Shown piece by piece: positions 20,151 to 30,504 of a stretch of DNA of 64,000 bases (positions within the stretch are counted from its first letter, which is position 1; each line of letters opens with the position of its first letter). The notes beneath the pieces were generated by a model. It was not told the origin of the DNA. It did no database searches and saw only the letters and a program-made list of their open reading frames with translations. Source of the DNA: Vibrio sp. CDRSL-10 TSBA (lineage in GTDB: Bacteria; Pseudomonadota; Gammaproteobacteria; Enterobacterales; Vibrionaceae). The position numbers were made by a program, and so were the translations under genes. The DNA lies in the NCBI GenBank assembly GCA_039696685.1, contig CP155566.1, positions 2,542,001 through 2,606,000 on the forward strand, written 5' to 3'.

Positions 20151-21287
20151 CTAGTTACCCAGCAGGGTCAGGGCGATATTGGGCTGATTGCGTGCCTGAG
20201 CCAGAATCGTAGTACTGACCTGCTGCAGGATCTGCTGCTTAACCATTTGAGTGGTTTCTTTGGCGTAGTCGGTATCTTTAATCCGACTGTTGGATGATGC
20301 AAGATTCTCATGCACATTATCCAGATTGTTAATGGCATGACCAAAACGGTTTTGCATCGCCCCCAATTCCGAGCGATGGCTGTCGACATACTGCATAGCG
20401 GTATCCAGTACTGACACAGCACGCTGCGCACCGCCAACCGAAGTAATATCGAGATTATCAACCGCTTCATAACCTTGCAGGTTCATCTGCAGCTCATCGG
20501 CCAGACTGCCGCTGAAAGATAAAGTGCCCGCCGTTTCTTTACCGGCCATGAAAATCTGTAACTGTCCTTTATCATTAACCGATGCTGAGACCTTATCGGT
20601 CTGACCATTAATGTAGGTAGCCAGCTGTTCAATGTCATCGCCATTACGGGCCTGGATGGTGATCTGCTCTTGCTGACCACGCGCATTAAGGTAAGAGATG
20701 TTCAGCTCATTTCGGCCATTACCGGTCCGCCAGTCTTTATCTGCCATTCCGGCGGCAACATAACTGAAACCACCCATATTGATATCATCAGAGCGCATGC
20801 TTTTCAGTGATAGCTGCACAGCCTCGCCGGATGAGGCACCAATCTGGAAAGACGCCTGACCGAAAGAACCATTGAGCAATTTTTGCCCACCAAAAGAGGT
20901 AGTTTCAGCGATTCGGTTCAGTTCATCATTCAAAGCGCCCATTTCTTCCTGTAAAGCGACGCTATCCTGCTTACTGTTTGACCCGTTCGCCGATTGCAAA
21001 GACAAATCCCGCATTCGCTGGAGAAGATTGGTGGTTTCCTGCATCGCGCCTTCAGCAGTTTGCATGATTGAAATGCCGTCATTGGCATTACGTACCGCTA
21101 CATCCAGCCCACTCATCTGCGCTTTGAGTCGATTAGAGATCTGCAAACCTGCCGCATCATCTTTAGCGCTGTTGATTCTGTTTCCAGAAGACAACCGCTC
21201 CATTGACTGATTGAGCATATCGGTCGCGCTGGTCAAATGCCGCTGGGCTATAAGCGCTGAGATATTGGTGTTGACCGTAATCGCCAT
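20151..21287 (-). CDS. Polar flagellin, second copy
   Basis: 378 residues, intact. It starts [20 protein letters not shown] and ends [26 protein letters not shown]. It is more like the first copy than the third and fourth: both have [13 protein letters not shown] and TTSFGGQ or TTSFAGK variants. It has its own sigma-28 promoter, overlapped by an inverted repeat. Confidence 0.95.
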   Translation of the reverse strand: MAITVNTNISALIAQRHLTSATDMLNQSMERLSSGNRINSAKDDAAGLQISNRLKAQMSGLDVAVRNANDGISIMQTAEGAMQETTNLLQRMRDLSLQSANGSNSKQDSVALQEEMGALNDELNRIAETTSFGGQKLLNGSFGQASFQIGASSGEAVQLSLKSMRSDDINMGGFSYVAAGMADKDWRTGNGRNELNISYLNARGQQEQITIQARNGDDIEQLATYINGQTDKVSASVNDKGQLQIFMAGKETAGTLSFSGSLADELQMNLQGYEAVDNLDITSVGGAQRAVSVLDTAMQYVDSHRSELGAMQNRFGHAINNLDNVHENLASSNSRIKDTDYAKETTQMVKQQILQQVSTTILAQARNQPNIALTLLGN

Positions 21288-21328
21288 GCAGTGAAGGCAC
21301 CCTGTGCTGAGTATCGTGTATGCAAGCT

Positions 21329-21355
21329 GTATCGGCAGACCGGCACTAAACTTTA
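21329..21355 (-). promoter_or_regulatory. Sigma-28 (FliA) promoter of the second flagellin
   Basis: Minus-strand TAAA, 15-base spacer, GCCGATAC: the best match in the window to the FliA consensus. The -35 box lies inside an inverted repeat at 21340-21362. Confidence 0.85.
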
Positions 21356-21362
21356 GTACCGG
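21340..21362. repeat. Inverted repeat overlapping the second flagellin promoter
   Basis: CCGGCACTAAA, one base, TTTAGTACCGG: 11-base arms with one mismatch. It may be the terminator of the first flagellin (stop at 21403) or an operator, as it covers the -35 box and part of the spacer. Confidence 0.65.
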
Positions 21363-21402
21363 ATAGAATTTACCTGAAGTGCCCGTCGGCCGGCATCATA
21401 TA

Positions 21403-22540
21403 TCAGCCTCCGAGTAAACTGACAGCCAGGCCAGATTGACTTTTCGCTTGTGCCAGTACTGATGTTCCGGCCTGCTGCAACATTTGCTGCTTGACCATTT
21501 TGGCAGCTTCTTTAGCATAATCGGTATCTTTAATTCTTCGGTTAGAATCGGATATATTTTTATTAACATTGTTCAGATTACTGATGGTGTGTCCTAACCG
21601 ATTTTGCCAGGCTCCCAGCTCGGCACGATGGTTATCTACATACTCAAGAGCGGTATCCAGTACCGCAACAGAGCGCTGTGCTCCCCCCACCGATGTGATA
21701 TCAAGATCATTGACTGATTCGTATCCGCTGAAGCTCATTTGCAGTGCGTCGGCCAGGCCACCACTGAAAGACAGAGTGCCCGAAGTCTCTTTACCGGCCA
21801 TGTAGATCTGCAACTGACCTTTTTCATTCACCGAAGCCGATACTTTATCCGTTTGGCCATTAATGTAAGTCGCTACTTGCTCAATATCATCGTCCGGTTT
21901 GGCCTCAATATCGATGCTTTCCTGCCTTCCGTCTTTATTAAGGAACGAAATGCTGAATTGATTACGGCCAGGTTTCTACTCGCCAATGACTGTCTGCCAT
22001 CTCCTGAGATTTGTAACTTAATCCCCCCATTGCCATGGTGTCTGAGCGCATACTTTTCAGTCCGATCTGCATCGCCTGTCCGGATTCCGTATCCAGTTGA
22101 AAGGACGTTTTACCAAAGGTTCCGTTGATCAGCTTTTTTCCGGCAAATGAGGTAGTTTCGGCAACCCGATTTAACTCATCGTTTAACGCACCCATCTCTT
22201 CCTGTAAGGCCTGACGATCCCCCTGACTGTTTACCCCATTCGCAGCCTGTAAGGATAAATCACGCATTCTTTGCAGAATACTCGTCGTTTCCTGCATCGC
22301 TCCTTCAGCCGTCTGCATAACAGAAATACCATGATTGGCATTATCTGTAGACACTTCCAACCCTGTCATTTGAGATTCCAGGCGATTGGAAATTTGCAGA
22401 CCTGCGGCGTCATCACCGGCGCTGTTAATCCGGTTACCGGACGACATTTTTTCAACGGACAGGTTCAGCAACTTAGTCGACTCGTTCAAATGCCGCTGAG
22501 CAGCCAGAGTCGAAAAACTACTATTAATTGTTATGGTCAT
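21403..22540 (-). CDS. Polar flagellin, first copy (frame break at 21973-21975)
   Basis: About 378 residues after correction, from ATG 22540 preceded by GAGGTG. The N-terminal helix ([20 protein letters not shown]) is the most divergent of the four, with [20 protein letters not shown] in place of the usual SMERLSSG. The C-terminal helix ([20 protein letters not shown]) is normal. The frame breaks where GAAC of the coding strand appears as GAAAC; the corrected join is [18 protein letters not shown]. Possibly a minor filament subunit, by divergence only. Confidence 0.9.
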
Positions 22541-22579
22541 TCGATGCTTCACCTCACCACACATTGCATGAATAGTGTG

Positions 22580-22605
22580 ATATCGACCCAAAAAATTAAA
22601 CTTGA
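22580..22605 (-). promoter_or_regulatory. Candidate sigma-28 promoter of the first flagellin
   Basis: Minus-strand TCAA, 14-base spacer, GTCGATAT. It differs from consensus by one base in each box and by one base in spacing, so it is weaker than those of the other three flagellins. Confidence 0.5.
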
Positions 22606-22765
22606 GGTGAAATAAACAAAAAACTCAACAAAAACAGAAACAAATCAAGCTGATTACCTAAAACAGGTCATCATTTATACAGGAGCGATGCACGGAGAAC
22701 AGAAAGTGGCAGTTCGCGACCACCACTATCTGTAAAAATGAAGGGAGATATTTAGGACGTTGCAG

Positions 22766-23672
22766 TTAAACCTTTAGCGTCAGTTGCTGCAACATGACTT
22801 CAGACGGCGCAAAGAAATAGGCACCCGTGACTGCCTGAGTAAAGCGTAACAGCTGATCGGTTTTGCCGTCGGTTACACCATACATGCTGTCGAGCATAGT
22901 CTTAATATTGTGCAGTGTGTTGCAGTAAGCAATAAACAGCAGACCATGCTCACTGCTGGCGCTGCCATAAGGCAGGCTGTGGCGCACAATTTTCAGCCCT
23001 TTCCCCTGCTCTTTAATATCAACCCGGCCGACATGGGAAGCGGCAGGCACATTATCCAGCTCGACCGAATCAACTTTGGTACGACCGATGACCTTTTCCT
23101 GCGCGGACACATTAAGGCGATTCCAGGCTGGCAGGTTGTGAACAAAACGCTGCACCATCACATAGCTGCCCCCGGTAAATTCACCATCCGGTATGATGGC
23201 GACTTCACGGCGCTGCTCCTGCTTCGGGTTTTCTGTGCCGTCGATAAAGCCGGTCATGTCACGGGCATCAAGGTAGCGGAACCCATAGGTTTCATCGACA
23301 ACCTCAACATCCTCTGCCACTTGCTCCAAATATTTACGCATCACATAAAACAGCAGGTCGTGACGCAGGCTGTGACAGTGAATCAGCACATCTACATCGG
23401 TTGCCGGTGCCTGAGTTGCGCCTTCTCCCAGCGGAGAAAAATCAATTAATTCTTCCGGCATCGGCGTTTCCAGCTGCTGCCAGAAACGCCTTACTGAATG
23501 CGATGGACAGGCTCAATTCCGCGCCTGGCTGCGTTGCGTTCAGCTCCTCCACCAGCGCAGGTAAGGCCTGCAACTGCTCAAGAACCTGAGCGTAGTTTTG
23601 CTTAATTTTCAAAAGACTATACAGTGCGAAGGGTTTCGCTTCCGGCAAAATAGCCGACTGTGGCGTTGACAT
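22766..23672 (-). CDS. Dyp-type heme peroxidase, YfeX-like (frame break at 23484-23486)
   Basis: About 301 residues after correction. The GxxDG motif of dye-decolourising peroxidases is present (GFIDGTENP), as are the proximal heme region (KGLKIVRHSLPYG) and FIAYCNT. These cytoplasmic enzymes use hydrogen peroxide to oxidise small molecules and can handle porphyrins. The frame breaks where GTTC of the coding strand appears as GTTTC; the corrected join is AFSKAFWQQLETPMPEELIDFSPLG. A DUF2919 gene lies upstream on the same strand, as in enterics where yfeX and yfeZ are close. Confidence 0.88.
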
Positions 23673-23802
23673 ATTAAGTCCTCACTTTTGTTTTTGCTCA
23701 GTGTATCCAATCAACAGACAAGCCAACCCTGTGCTGCACGCCAATCCAGGCGCCGGTCGGCTCATCGACAAATAAATGCTGTTTTGTACGTATCCGGCGC
23801 TG

Positions 23803-24267
23803 TTATCGATTAGCGCCCATCGGGTCGCTAAAACAATCTTTTACTCTGCGACTACGCAGCAGATACAAAACTAACCATAACAGAATCAACAGGGTCAGTG
23901 CATTCGCCCAGTGAAAGCTGCCGTGTTGTAAATAGCTATGATAGCCGGCCTGAGCAGATTGCAGCAGCAGCGTCAGTAAGGTAATCCAGCGTCCGCTGCC
24001 GGCCAGCGTATTAATAATAGGCCGCTGCGGGTCACGCAGCCCAATCAGCCACATCAGAACCAACCCGGGCAAACCGGACAACAAACCAAGATATAAACTG
24101 GCAGTACTCGGATAGACCCAGGCCAGAATGTCAGCGCCGCTGGTACGGCTGACGCCTGCCACCACAAAGACAACCCAGGCTCGCGCCAGAAATGCCCACC
24201 CAAGCCACAACCAGATCGGCGCCTTCAGATAACCATGTTTATCATATTGTTCAATCGCGTAACGCAC
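23803..24267 (-). CDS. DUF2919 (YfeZ-like) inner-membrane protein
   Basis: 154 residues with about four membrane helices (WLWLGWAFLARAWVVFVVAG, LYLGLLSGLPGLVLMWLIGL, WITLLTLLLQ, ALTLLILLWLVLYLL) and a basic C-terminal tail. The start YDKHGYLKAPIWLWLGW resembles the DUF2919 family. Function unknown. It is 130 bases upstream of the peroxidase gene, on the same strand. Confidence 0.65.
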   Translation of the reverse strand: MRYAIEQYDKHGYLKAPIWLWLGWAFLARAWVVFVVAGVSRTSGADILAWVYPSTASLYLGLLSGLPGLVLMWLIGLRDPQRPIINTLAGSGRWITLLTLLLQSAQAGYHSYLQHGSFHWANALTLLILLWLVLYLLRSRRVKDCFSDPMGANR

Positions 24268-24396
24268 GGTACTTCACCTGATTTATTATTGCCTTCCACT
24301 TTAGCGCAATGAATTCAAATAGCTATATGCAAACGCTACTTTTGGTGCCCATCACGCTTCATGTTACCCTTGGCTAAAACTGACAGGACGGCTGAA

Positions 24397-24738
24397 ATGA
24401 AAAACAAAATCGTCGCGTCGCCGCAAACCCAAGACGACGCCAATAAAATTGCCAGAGCAACGCAAAAGCCCGGCCAGACTAAAGAGCAGACCAAGCTGAT
24501 TGCACAAGGGATTGAGAAAGGCATTGCCCTGTATAAAAAAGAGCAAAAAGAGAAGCAGCGCCAAGCCGACCGGGCACGTAAAAAAGCCCTGAAAAGCAAA
24601 CAGGCGACTTCGAGCCATGACGATGCCTCACAACCATCCGGCTCAGAAACACAAGCCGCTTCGCCATGGCCGATCCGACTGCCCTGGATACTGCTGGTAG
24701 TGAGTTGGCTCGGTTTTGCGCTCTACACATTTGGTTAA
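24397..24738 (+). CDS. DUF2956 family protein
   Basis: 113 residues from ATG 24397, the start of the conserved sequence. The N-terminal two-thirds is soluble and basic (IARATQKPGQTKEQTKLIAQGIEKGI, a signature of the Vibrio DUF2956 family). A single membrane helix closes the protein (LPWILLVVSWLGFALYTFG), giving a tail-anchored arrangement. Function unknown. A hairpin with a delayed T-run follows. Confidence 0.8.
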   Translation: MKNKIVASPQTQDDANKIARATQKPGQTKEQTKLIAQGIEKGIALYKKEQKEKQRQADRARKKALKSKQATSSHDDASQPSGSETQAASPWPIRLPWILLVVSWLGFALYTFG

Positions 24739-24745
24739 TATGCGC

Positions 24746-24790
24746 CGGGAGAAGCCGCCCCGGTTTCTCCCGCTGCTTGATATTTTTTTG
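24746..24790 (+). terminator. Probable terminator after the DUF2956 gene
   Basis: CGGGAGAA, 11-base loop, TTTCTCCCG, then an A/T stretch with seven T starting 12 bases later. The delay makes it a weaker candidate than the others here. Confidence 0.5.
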
Positions 24791-24988
24791 TAAACGATAC
24801 CAACCAATTCGCGACTCTGCGTTAAATTAGCCATTCCATTCCTCCTTGATGCAATCCGTTTACTGGCCATCTTCCATCACCATTCACGAAATTGTTCTTT
24901 ACTACCCTTTATTAGCACAGCTTTTATGGTGATTTTATCTTCTCATAACCTCTTTATCAAAATGTGATTAAGCTAGCATCCATAGATG

Positions 24989-25003
24989 GTGGAAACGTTT
25001 ACA
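24989..25003 (+). promoter_or_regulatory. GalR-type operator before the galactose symporter
   Basis: GTGGAAACGTTTACA is a LacI/GalR-family palindrome with central CG. It is the exact reverse complement of the site at 34138-34152 before galE. It lies 39 bases before the symporter start. AAATGTGATTAAGCTAGC at about 24960 resembles half a CRP site; the right half is poor. Confidence 0.85.
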
Positions 25004-25041
25004 GTGTCGACGTGAAACATAATTATCATTAGGAACAAAAA

Positions 25042-26673
25042 ATGTCCCATATACAAAATGGTCTGAGCTTTATAGACATCTTGGTTTTTGCCATCTACGT
25101 TGCCATCATCATTGCAGTCGGTCTCTGGGTATCACGCGATAAAAAAGGCGTGGCCAAAAGTACCGAAGATTACTTCCTGGCCGGTAAATCACTGCCTTGG
25201 TGGGCCGTGGGTGCCTCGCTGATCGCAGCCAACATCTCTGCAGAACAATTTATTGGTATGTCCGGTTCCGGATTTTCCATCGGTCTGGCGATTGCCTCTT
25301 ACGAATGGATGGCCGCGTTAACCCTTATCATCGTTGGTAAATACTTCCTGCCTATTTTTATCGATAAAGGCATTTACACCATCCCGGAATTTGTTGAGCA
25401 ACGCTTTAATAAAAACCTTAAAACCATTCTGGCGGTGTTCTGGATTGCCCTGTACGTCTTTGTCAACCTGACCTCAGTGCTTTATCTGGGTGGCCTGGCG
25501 CTGGAAACCATTCTTGGTATTCCGCTGATGTACTCCATCCTTGGTCTGGCACTGTTTGCTCTGGTCTACTCTATCTATGGCGGTCTGTCAGCCGTGGTCT
25601 GGACCGATGTAATTCAGGTGTTCTTCCTGGTACTGGGTGGCTTGCTGACGACTTACATGGCGGTCGGTTTTATCGGCGGTGAAAACGGCTGGTTCAGCGG
25701 TCTGTCGACCATGATTGACGCCGCACCGGGTCACTTTGAAATGGTCCTCGACCAAAGCAATCCGCAGTACATGAACCTGCCGGGCATTGCCGTACTGATC
25801 GGTGGTCTGTGGGTAGCGAACCTGTATTACTGGGGCTTTAACCAGTATATTATCCAGCGCACGCTGGCCGCTAAATCAGTACCGGAAGCGCAAAAAGGGA
25901 TTCTGTTCGCCGCTTTTCTGAAACTGATTGTGCCATTTTTAGTGGTAATTCCGGGCATTGCCGCCTACGTGATTACCAGCTCACCTGAGCTGATGGCGAG
26001 CATGGGCGAGATGGCGACCAACAATATGCCAAGTGCCGCGCACGCGGATAAAGCCTACCCATGGCTGACCCAGTTCCTGCCGGTGGGTCTGAAAGGTGTC
26101 GTATTTGCAGCACTGGCAGCCGCTATCGTGTCATCACTGGCTTCGATGCTGAACTCAACCGCCACCATCTTCACGATGGACATCTACAAAGCGTACATAG
26201 CCCCGCAAACCGGCGACCACAAACTGGTTAATGTGGGTCGTATCACTGCGGTAGTCGCTTTGGTTATTGCTTGTATGGTCGCGCCTATGCTGGGCGGTAT
26301 TGGTCAGGCATTTCAGTATATCCAGGAGTACACTGGTCTGGTCAGCCCGGGCATTCTGGCTGTGTTCCTGCTGGGTCTGTTCTGGAAAAAGACCACCAGC
26401 AAAGGCGCAATCACAGGTGTGGTACTTTCCATTCCGTTTGCTCTGTTCCTGAAATTCATGCCTCTTAACATGCCATTCATGGACCAGATGCTGTACACCC
26501 TGCTGTTCACTATCGTGGTGATCGCATTTACCAGCCTGAGTACCTCAGCCAATGATGACGATCCGAAAGGCATCACACTGACATCATCGATGTTTGCCAC
26601 CGGCAAAAACTTCAATATTGCCGCGTATGCCATCATGATTGCTCTGGCTGTGCTGTACACCATTTTCTGGTAA
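25042..26673 (+). CDS. sglT: Sodium/galactose symporter, vSGLT type
   Basis: 543 residues, sodium:solute symporter family, about 14 membrane helices. The sequence is nearly that of the structurally known Vibrio galactose transporter. Sugar- and sodium-site residues can be seen: Gln in SAEQFIGMSG, Glu in ASYEWMA, Asn and Tyr in VANLYYWGFNQY, Lys in AAFLKLIVPF, Gln in GQAFQYIQEY. It imports galactose (and probably glucose) with sodium. A GalR operator shared with galE ties it to the Leloir genes downstream. The frame is intact. Confidence 0.95.
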   Translation: MSHIQNGLSFIDILVFAIYVAIIIAVGLWVSRDKKGVAKSTEDYFLAGKSLPWWAVGASLIAANISAEQFIGMSGSGFSIGLAIASYEWMAALTLIIVGKYFLPIFIDKGIYTIPEFVEQRFNKNLKTILAVFWIALYVFVNLTSVLYLGGLALETILGIPLMYSILGLALFALVYSIYGGLSAVVWTDVIQVFFLVLGGLLTTYMAVGFIGGENGWFSGLSTMIDAAPGHFEMVLDQSNPQYMNLPGIAVLIGGLWVANLYYWGFNQYIIQRTLAAKSVPEAQKGILFAAFLKLIVPFLVVIPGIAAYVITSSPELMASMGEMATNNMPSAAHADKAYPWLTQFLPVGLKGVVFAALAAAIVSSLASMLNSTATIFTMDIYKAYIAPQTGDHKLVNVGRITAVVALVIACMVAPMLGGIGQAFQYIQEYTGLVSPGILAVFLLGLFWKKTTSKGAITGVVLSIPFALFLKFMPLNMPFMDQMLYTLLFTIVVIAFTSLSTSANDDDPKGITLTSSMFATGKNFNIAAYAIMIALAVLYTIFW

Positions 26674-26705
26674 ATCCTGTCAGACATAACCTAAAGTTAT
26701 GATAT

Positions 26706-26729
26706 CAAGCCCTGCCTGACGGCGGGGCT
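26706..26729 (+). terminator. Probable terminator after sglT
   Basis: AAGCCC-T-GCC, loop TGAC, GGC-G-GGGCTT forms a 10-bp stem with one T-G pair; CATCCGTTTT follows, so the T-run is short. Confidence 0.5.
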
Positions 26730-26766
26730 TCATCCGTTTTATTAATCCGCACTCAGTGAGCCAGAT

Positions 26767-28626
26767 ATGCATCAAGAGTTACTGCCGAATATCGTTACTT
26801 TTCTGCAATCCATGTCACCATTCGATCAGCTCAAAACTGAAACCGTCAATCAGATAGCGCATTCGGTCGAAATCCTTTATCTCGGGCAGAATGAATACCT
26901 TGATTCGCACCAATCGGCGCAGCAACAATTCCTGTACCTGATCCGGGCTGGCGTGATTGAACAACGTTATCAGGATGGCAGCCTGCGTTCCCGTCTTGGC
27001 AGTGATGACATCTTTGGCTTAAGCCAAAACCACCACCAACCGGAATACCGCGTTGTGGCACTGGAAAATACGCTGCTGTACCGGATTAATTATGCATCTT
27101 TGCTGGAAAAAGTGGCGGACTACCCGCAAGTTATAGCTCAGCTTGCGCCTAATATCCCCACCCGTCTGGCCCACTCAACCCATCGGCCGGTCACCGAGAG
27201 CGCTGACACTATTTTTCTGCAACCGGTCAGTCAATTGCTCAACTCAAAGATTGCGATTGTTTCACCGGATACCACGATTCAGCAGGTTGCACACCGGATG
27301 CGGAACGAACTGCGCAGTTCATGTGCGGCGATTGTCGATGAGCAACAAAAACTGATTGGCCTGGTGACAGATAAAGACATGACCAAACGGGTCGTGGCCC
27401 AGGGCTGGGATGTCCAACAACCGATATCTTCCATCATGACCACGCACCTTCACACGGTAAACCGCCGCGATCTGGTCTTGAATGCCACTGAGTTGATGAT
27501 GCAGCATCACATCCAGAATATTCCGGTCGTCGACGATAACTTTGCCATTGTGGGCATCATTACCCCACAGCAACTGATCCAAAAACACAGTATTCAGGCG
27601 GTGTTTCTCAACGAAAAAATTCGCCAGGCCGATTCGGTTGTAGCTCTGAGCGAACTAGGCACGGAACGCAATGCGCTGTTTTGTGCCTTGGTGGAAAGCG
27701 GTGTTTCCAGTGACATCATCAGCCAGGTCATGACACGGATTTACGATGCGTTTACCTGCCGCCTGCTGGAGCTGGCTGAGCAACACCTCGGCACGGCGCC
27801 GTGCGCATTCAGCTGGATTGCAGCCGGCTCCCATGCCCGACATGAAGTCCATCTTGGTTCAGATCAGGATAATGCCCTGATCCTTGCTGATTATGTAACA
27901 GAGAGCGACAAAGCCTATTTCAGCCATCTGGCGATGTACTTGTGTAAAGGGCTGGATCAGTGTGGCTATGCATTATGTAACGGTCGCTTTATGGCCGTGA
28001 CCCGGCAATGGTGTCAGCCGCTGCACATCTGGCAGGAGTACTACCGCAAGTGGTCACGGGCGCCGGAATATGACCAGTTACTCAATCTGAACGTGTTTAT
28101 TGAAATTCGTCATATCGCCGGTGATCAGAGCCTGTTTGCCGCCCTTGACAGCCAGCGCCAACAGCAGATCAGTGCCAATCCGAAACTGATGGCTGCGCTG
28201 GTAACCAACACACTGCGCACCCGTCCGCCGCTTGGTATCTTCAACAATCTGGTCCTTAAAAAAGATGGCCTCAGCGGAGAAAAAACACTCGATATCAAAC
28301 ACGCGGCTCTGAGCTGCCTGGTTGACATGGCGCGTATTTACGCGCTCAGTGCCGGCGGTCAGATGCAGGACACCCTGTCTCGCCTGCAATTTGCCGAGCA
28401 ACATTCGCTGCTCAGCCACTCCTCTTATCAGGACTGCCTGGGGATTTATCACTTTGTCACCGACCTGCGTAACCAGCATCAGGTTGATGCGCTGCGCAGC
28501 GGTCGTCCAGTCAATAATTTGCTGCAGCCGGATCGGTTTGGAAGCTTTGAACGCCAGCATCTCAAAGACGCATTCCGGATCATCTCCGGCTTACAAGATG
28601 CAATGCGGGTCAAGTTCGGACAATAA
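26767..28626 (+). CDS. Cyclic-nucleotide-binding / CBS / DUF294 nucleotidyltransferase-like protein
   Basis: 619 residues in four parts: a cNMP-binding-type beta barrel (about 15-130), two CBS domains (about 160-275; LVTDKDMTKRVV and VVDDNFAIVGIITPQQL), a DUF294 nucleotidyltransferase-like domain (GSHARHEVHLGSDQDNALIL, with the GS...DxD pattern), and a helical C-terminal domain. Family members are thought to be nucleotide-sensing regulatory proteins; the target is unknown. The next gene starts one base after its stop and encodes a DnaQ-like exonuclease. This pair commonly follows sodium:solute symporter genes such as actP; here the symporter is the galactose one. Confidence 0.85.
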   Translation: MHQELLPNIVTFLQSMSPFDQLKTETVNQIAHSVEILYLGQNEYLDSHQSAQQQFLYLIRAGVIEQRYQDGSLRSRLGSDDIFGLSQNHHQPEYRVVALENTLLYRINYASLLEKVADYPQVIAQLAPNIPTRLAHSTHRPVTESADTIFLQPVSQLLNSKIAIVSPDTTIQQVAHRMRNELRSSCAAIVDEQQKLIGLVTDKDMTKRVVAQGWDVQQPISSIMTTHLHTVNRRDLVLNATELMMQHHIQNIPVVDDNFAIVGIITPQQLIQKHSIQAVFLNEKIRQADSVVALSELGTERNALFCALVESGVSSDIISQVMTRIYDAFTCRLLELAEQHLGTAPCAFSWIAAGSHARHEVHLGSDQDNALILADYVTESDKAYFSHLAMYLCKGLDQCGYALCNGRFMAVTRQWCQPLHIWQEYYRKWSRAPEYDQLLNLNVFIEIRHIAGDQSLFAALDSQRQQQISANPKLMAALVTNTLRTRPPLGIFNNLVLKKDGLSGEKTLDIKHAALSCLVDMARIYALSAGGQMQDTLSRLQFAEQHSLLSHSSYQDCLGIYHFVTDLRNQHQVDALRSGRPVNNLLQPDRFGSFERQHLKDAFRIISGLQDAMRVKFGQ

Positions 28627-28627
28627 G

Positions 28628-29356
28628 ATGTTAAGCAGAATCGCAACATCATCGTTGCTGCGCCAACTGGAACAGCAACGTCAGCAGATACTCAATGAGA
28701 GCACGCACCTGCCGCCATACCTGCAATCCTGGTTACGCCACCCGCTGCCCCAGGCCGATTATGATGTACGCCAGCAACCGATACTGGCGCTGGATATTGA
28801 GACCACAGGTCTGGATGCCAGCAGCGACCAGATTGTCAGTATTGGCTGGGTACCTGTCATCAACAACATTATCCGTTTGTCGGGCGCGCAGTACTTTTTA
28901 GTGAAACCGTTATCACAAAATCATCACCAACAGGCCCGGATTCACCATATCCTGCCGCAAATGCAACAGCAGGGGATACCACTGCCGCAAGCAATTGAGG
29001 TACTATTTACTGAGTTAAAAGGTAAAGTGTTACTCGCACACGGTAGCGTGATTGAACGGCAATTTATCCGGCAATTCACTCAGTTACAAGGCTGGCCCGA
29101 GTTACCATTAATCTGGCTGGACACACTGAAAATCGAACAAACTTACCGTCAATTCGCTTCCCACACTGCGCCTCACCGGGCGATTAATGACTGGCGACTG
29201 AGTGCAATGCGCCAGCGTTATAATCTGCCCGATTATCAGGCGCATCATGCACTGTCGGACGCCATTTCGACCGCAGAACTCTATCTGGCCCAACAAAAAC
29301 GTCTGTATGCCAAAGAGTATGTTCCATTAGAAACAGTGTTGAAAGCGTCCGGGTAA
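28628..29356 (+). CDS. DnaQ-family 3'-5' exonuclease
   Basis: 242 residues from ATG 28628. The three DEDDh motifs are present: DIETTGLD (Exo I), [11 protein letters not shown] (Exo II) and [13 protein letters not shown] (Exo III, with the catalytic His and Asp). The substrate is unknown; it is not the replicative epsilon subunit, having a different N-terminus and context. It is translationally linked to the DUF294 gene. The frame is intact. Confidence 0.87.
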   Translation: MLSRIATSSLLRQLEQQRQQILNESTHLPPYLQSWLRHPLPQADYDVRQQPILALDIETTGLDASSDQIVSIGWVPVINNIIRLSGAQYFLVKPLSQNHHQQARIHHILPQMQQQGIPLPQAIEVLFTELKGKVLLAHGSVIERQFIRQFTQLQGWPELPLIWLDTLKIEQTYRQFASHTAPHRAINDWRLSAMRQRYNLPDYQAHHALSDAISTAELYLAQQKRLYAKEYVPLETVLKASG

Positions 29357-29420
29357 TACCGATGTACGAACCGCGCCCTGCCCGGCTCCCACAACAGCTA
29401 ACAAGAAAGGTTTACAGCCC

Positions 29421-30432
29421 ATGGCAACCATCAAAGACGTAGCAAAGGCCGCCGGCGTATCCGTCGCCACCGTATCGCGCGTGATCAATAAATCACCGAA
29501 GGCGAGTAAGGCGTCGATTGACGCAGTCACTAAAGCAATGAGTGAGCTTGGCTATCGCCCCAATGCCGCCGCGCGGGCTCTGGTCAGTCAGAGTACCCAG
29601 ACTATGGGAGTGCTGGTATCGGATGTGTCTGACCCGTTTTTCGGCACCCTGGTCAAAGCCGTGGATACCGTGGCACGCCAGCACGGAAAACATCTGCTGG
29701 TTGGTAATGGTTACCATAATCCCGAAGATGAGCGCCGTTTCTATCGAACTGCTGATCAACAACCGTTGTGATGCGCTGGTGATCCACGCTAAAGCGCTGA
29801 GTGATGCCGAACTGATTGCCTTTGCGCAGGAAGCGCCGGGCATGGTGATCATCAACCGCTTTATTCCCGAACTGGCCGAGCGCTGCATCTATCTCGACAA
29901 CCACAAAGGTGCGCATCTGGCGACGGATTTTCTCATTCGCCAGGGGCATAGCAAAATCGCTTTTATCGCTTCCAGCCATCAGATCACCGATGTGGACGAA
30001 CGGCTGAGCGGTTATCATGATGCGCTGCAGGAGCATGGCTTAGCCCAGCCTGACAGCTATGTTGAATATGGCGATCCGAGCAGTGAAGGTGGTGAGCAGG
30101 CGATGCTCAATCTGCTCAGTAAAGGACTTGATATCAGTGCTATCGTCGCTTACAACGACAATATGGCCGCCGGCGCCCTGTCAGTGATGGAGGAAAACGG
30201 CATTGCGGTTCCGCAGCAGATCTCGATTGTCGGCTTTGATGACGGACTGATTGCGCGCTACGTCAAACCGCGCCTGACCACAGTGCGTTATCCGATTCAG
30301 ATGATGGCGGAAAACGCCGCCCAGCTCGCCCTGTATCTGGCTAAACAGCCGACGGAAGCGGACACCAGTCCGAAACGCTATTCTCCGACCATGGTCAAGC
30401 GTGATTCCGTCGCCGTGGCGTTGGCAGATTAA
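29421..30432 (+). CDS. galR: Galactose operon repressor GalR (frame break at 29738-29740)
   Basis: About 336 residues after correction. The LacI-family helix-turn-helix heads it ([24 protein letters not shown]) and a periplasmic-binding-like sugar domain follows (FVGFDD-type motif as [21 protein letters not shown]). The frame breaks where GTTC appears as GTTTC; the corrected join is [21 protein letters not shown]. It lies between the symporter operon and galETK, and the two 15-bp operators at 24989 and 34138 are its likely targets. It is convergent with galK. Confidence 0.9.
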
Positions 30433-30479
30433 GCGACCGGCGACATCCGCGCCCAGCCAAGAAAACACCCTGCCAAAAC

Positions 30480-30504
30480 GCTCACTGACAAAGTGAGCTT
30501 TTTT
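30480..30504 (+). terminator. Intrinsic terminator after galR
   Basis: GCTCACT, short loop, AGTGAGC, then six T. An outer CCTGCCA...TGGCAGG arm pair (about 30469-30520) could extend it. Confidence 0.85.
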
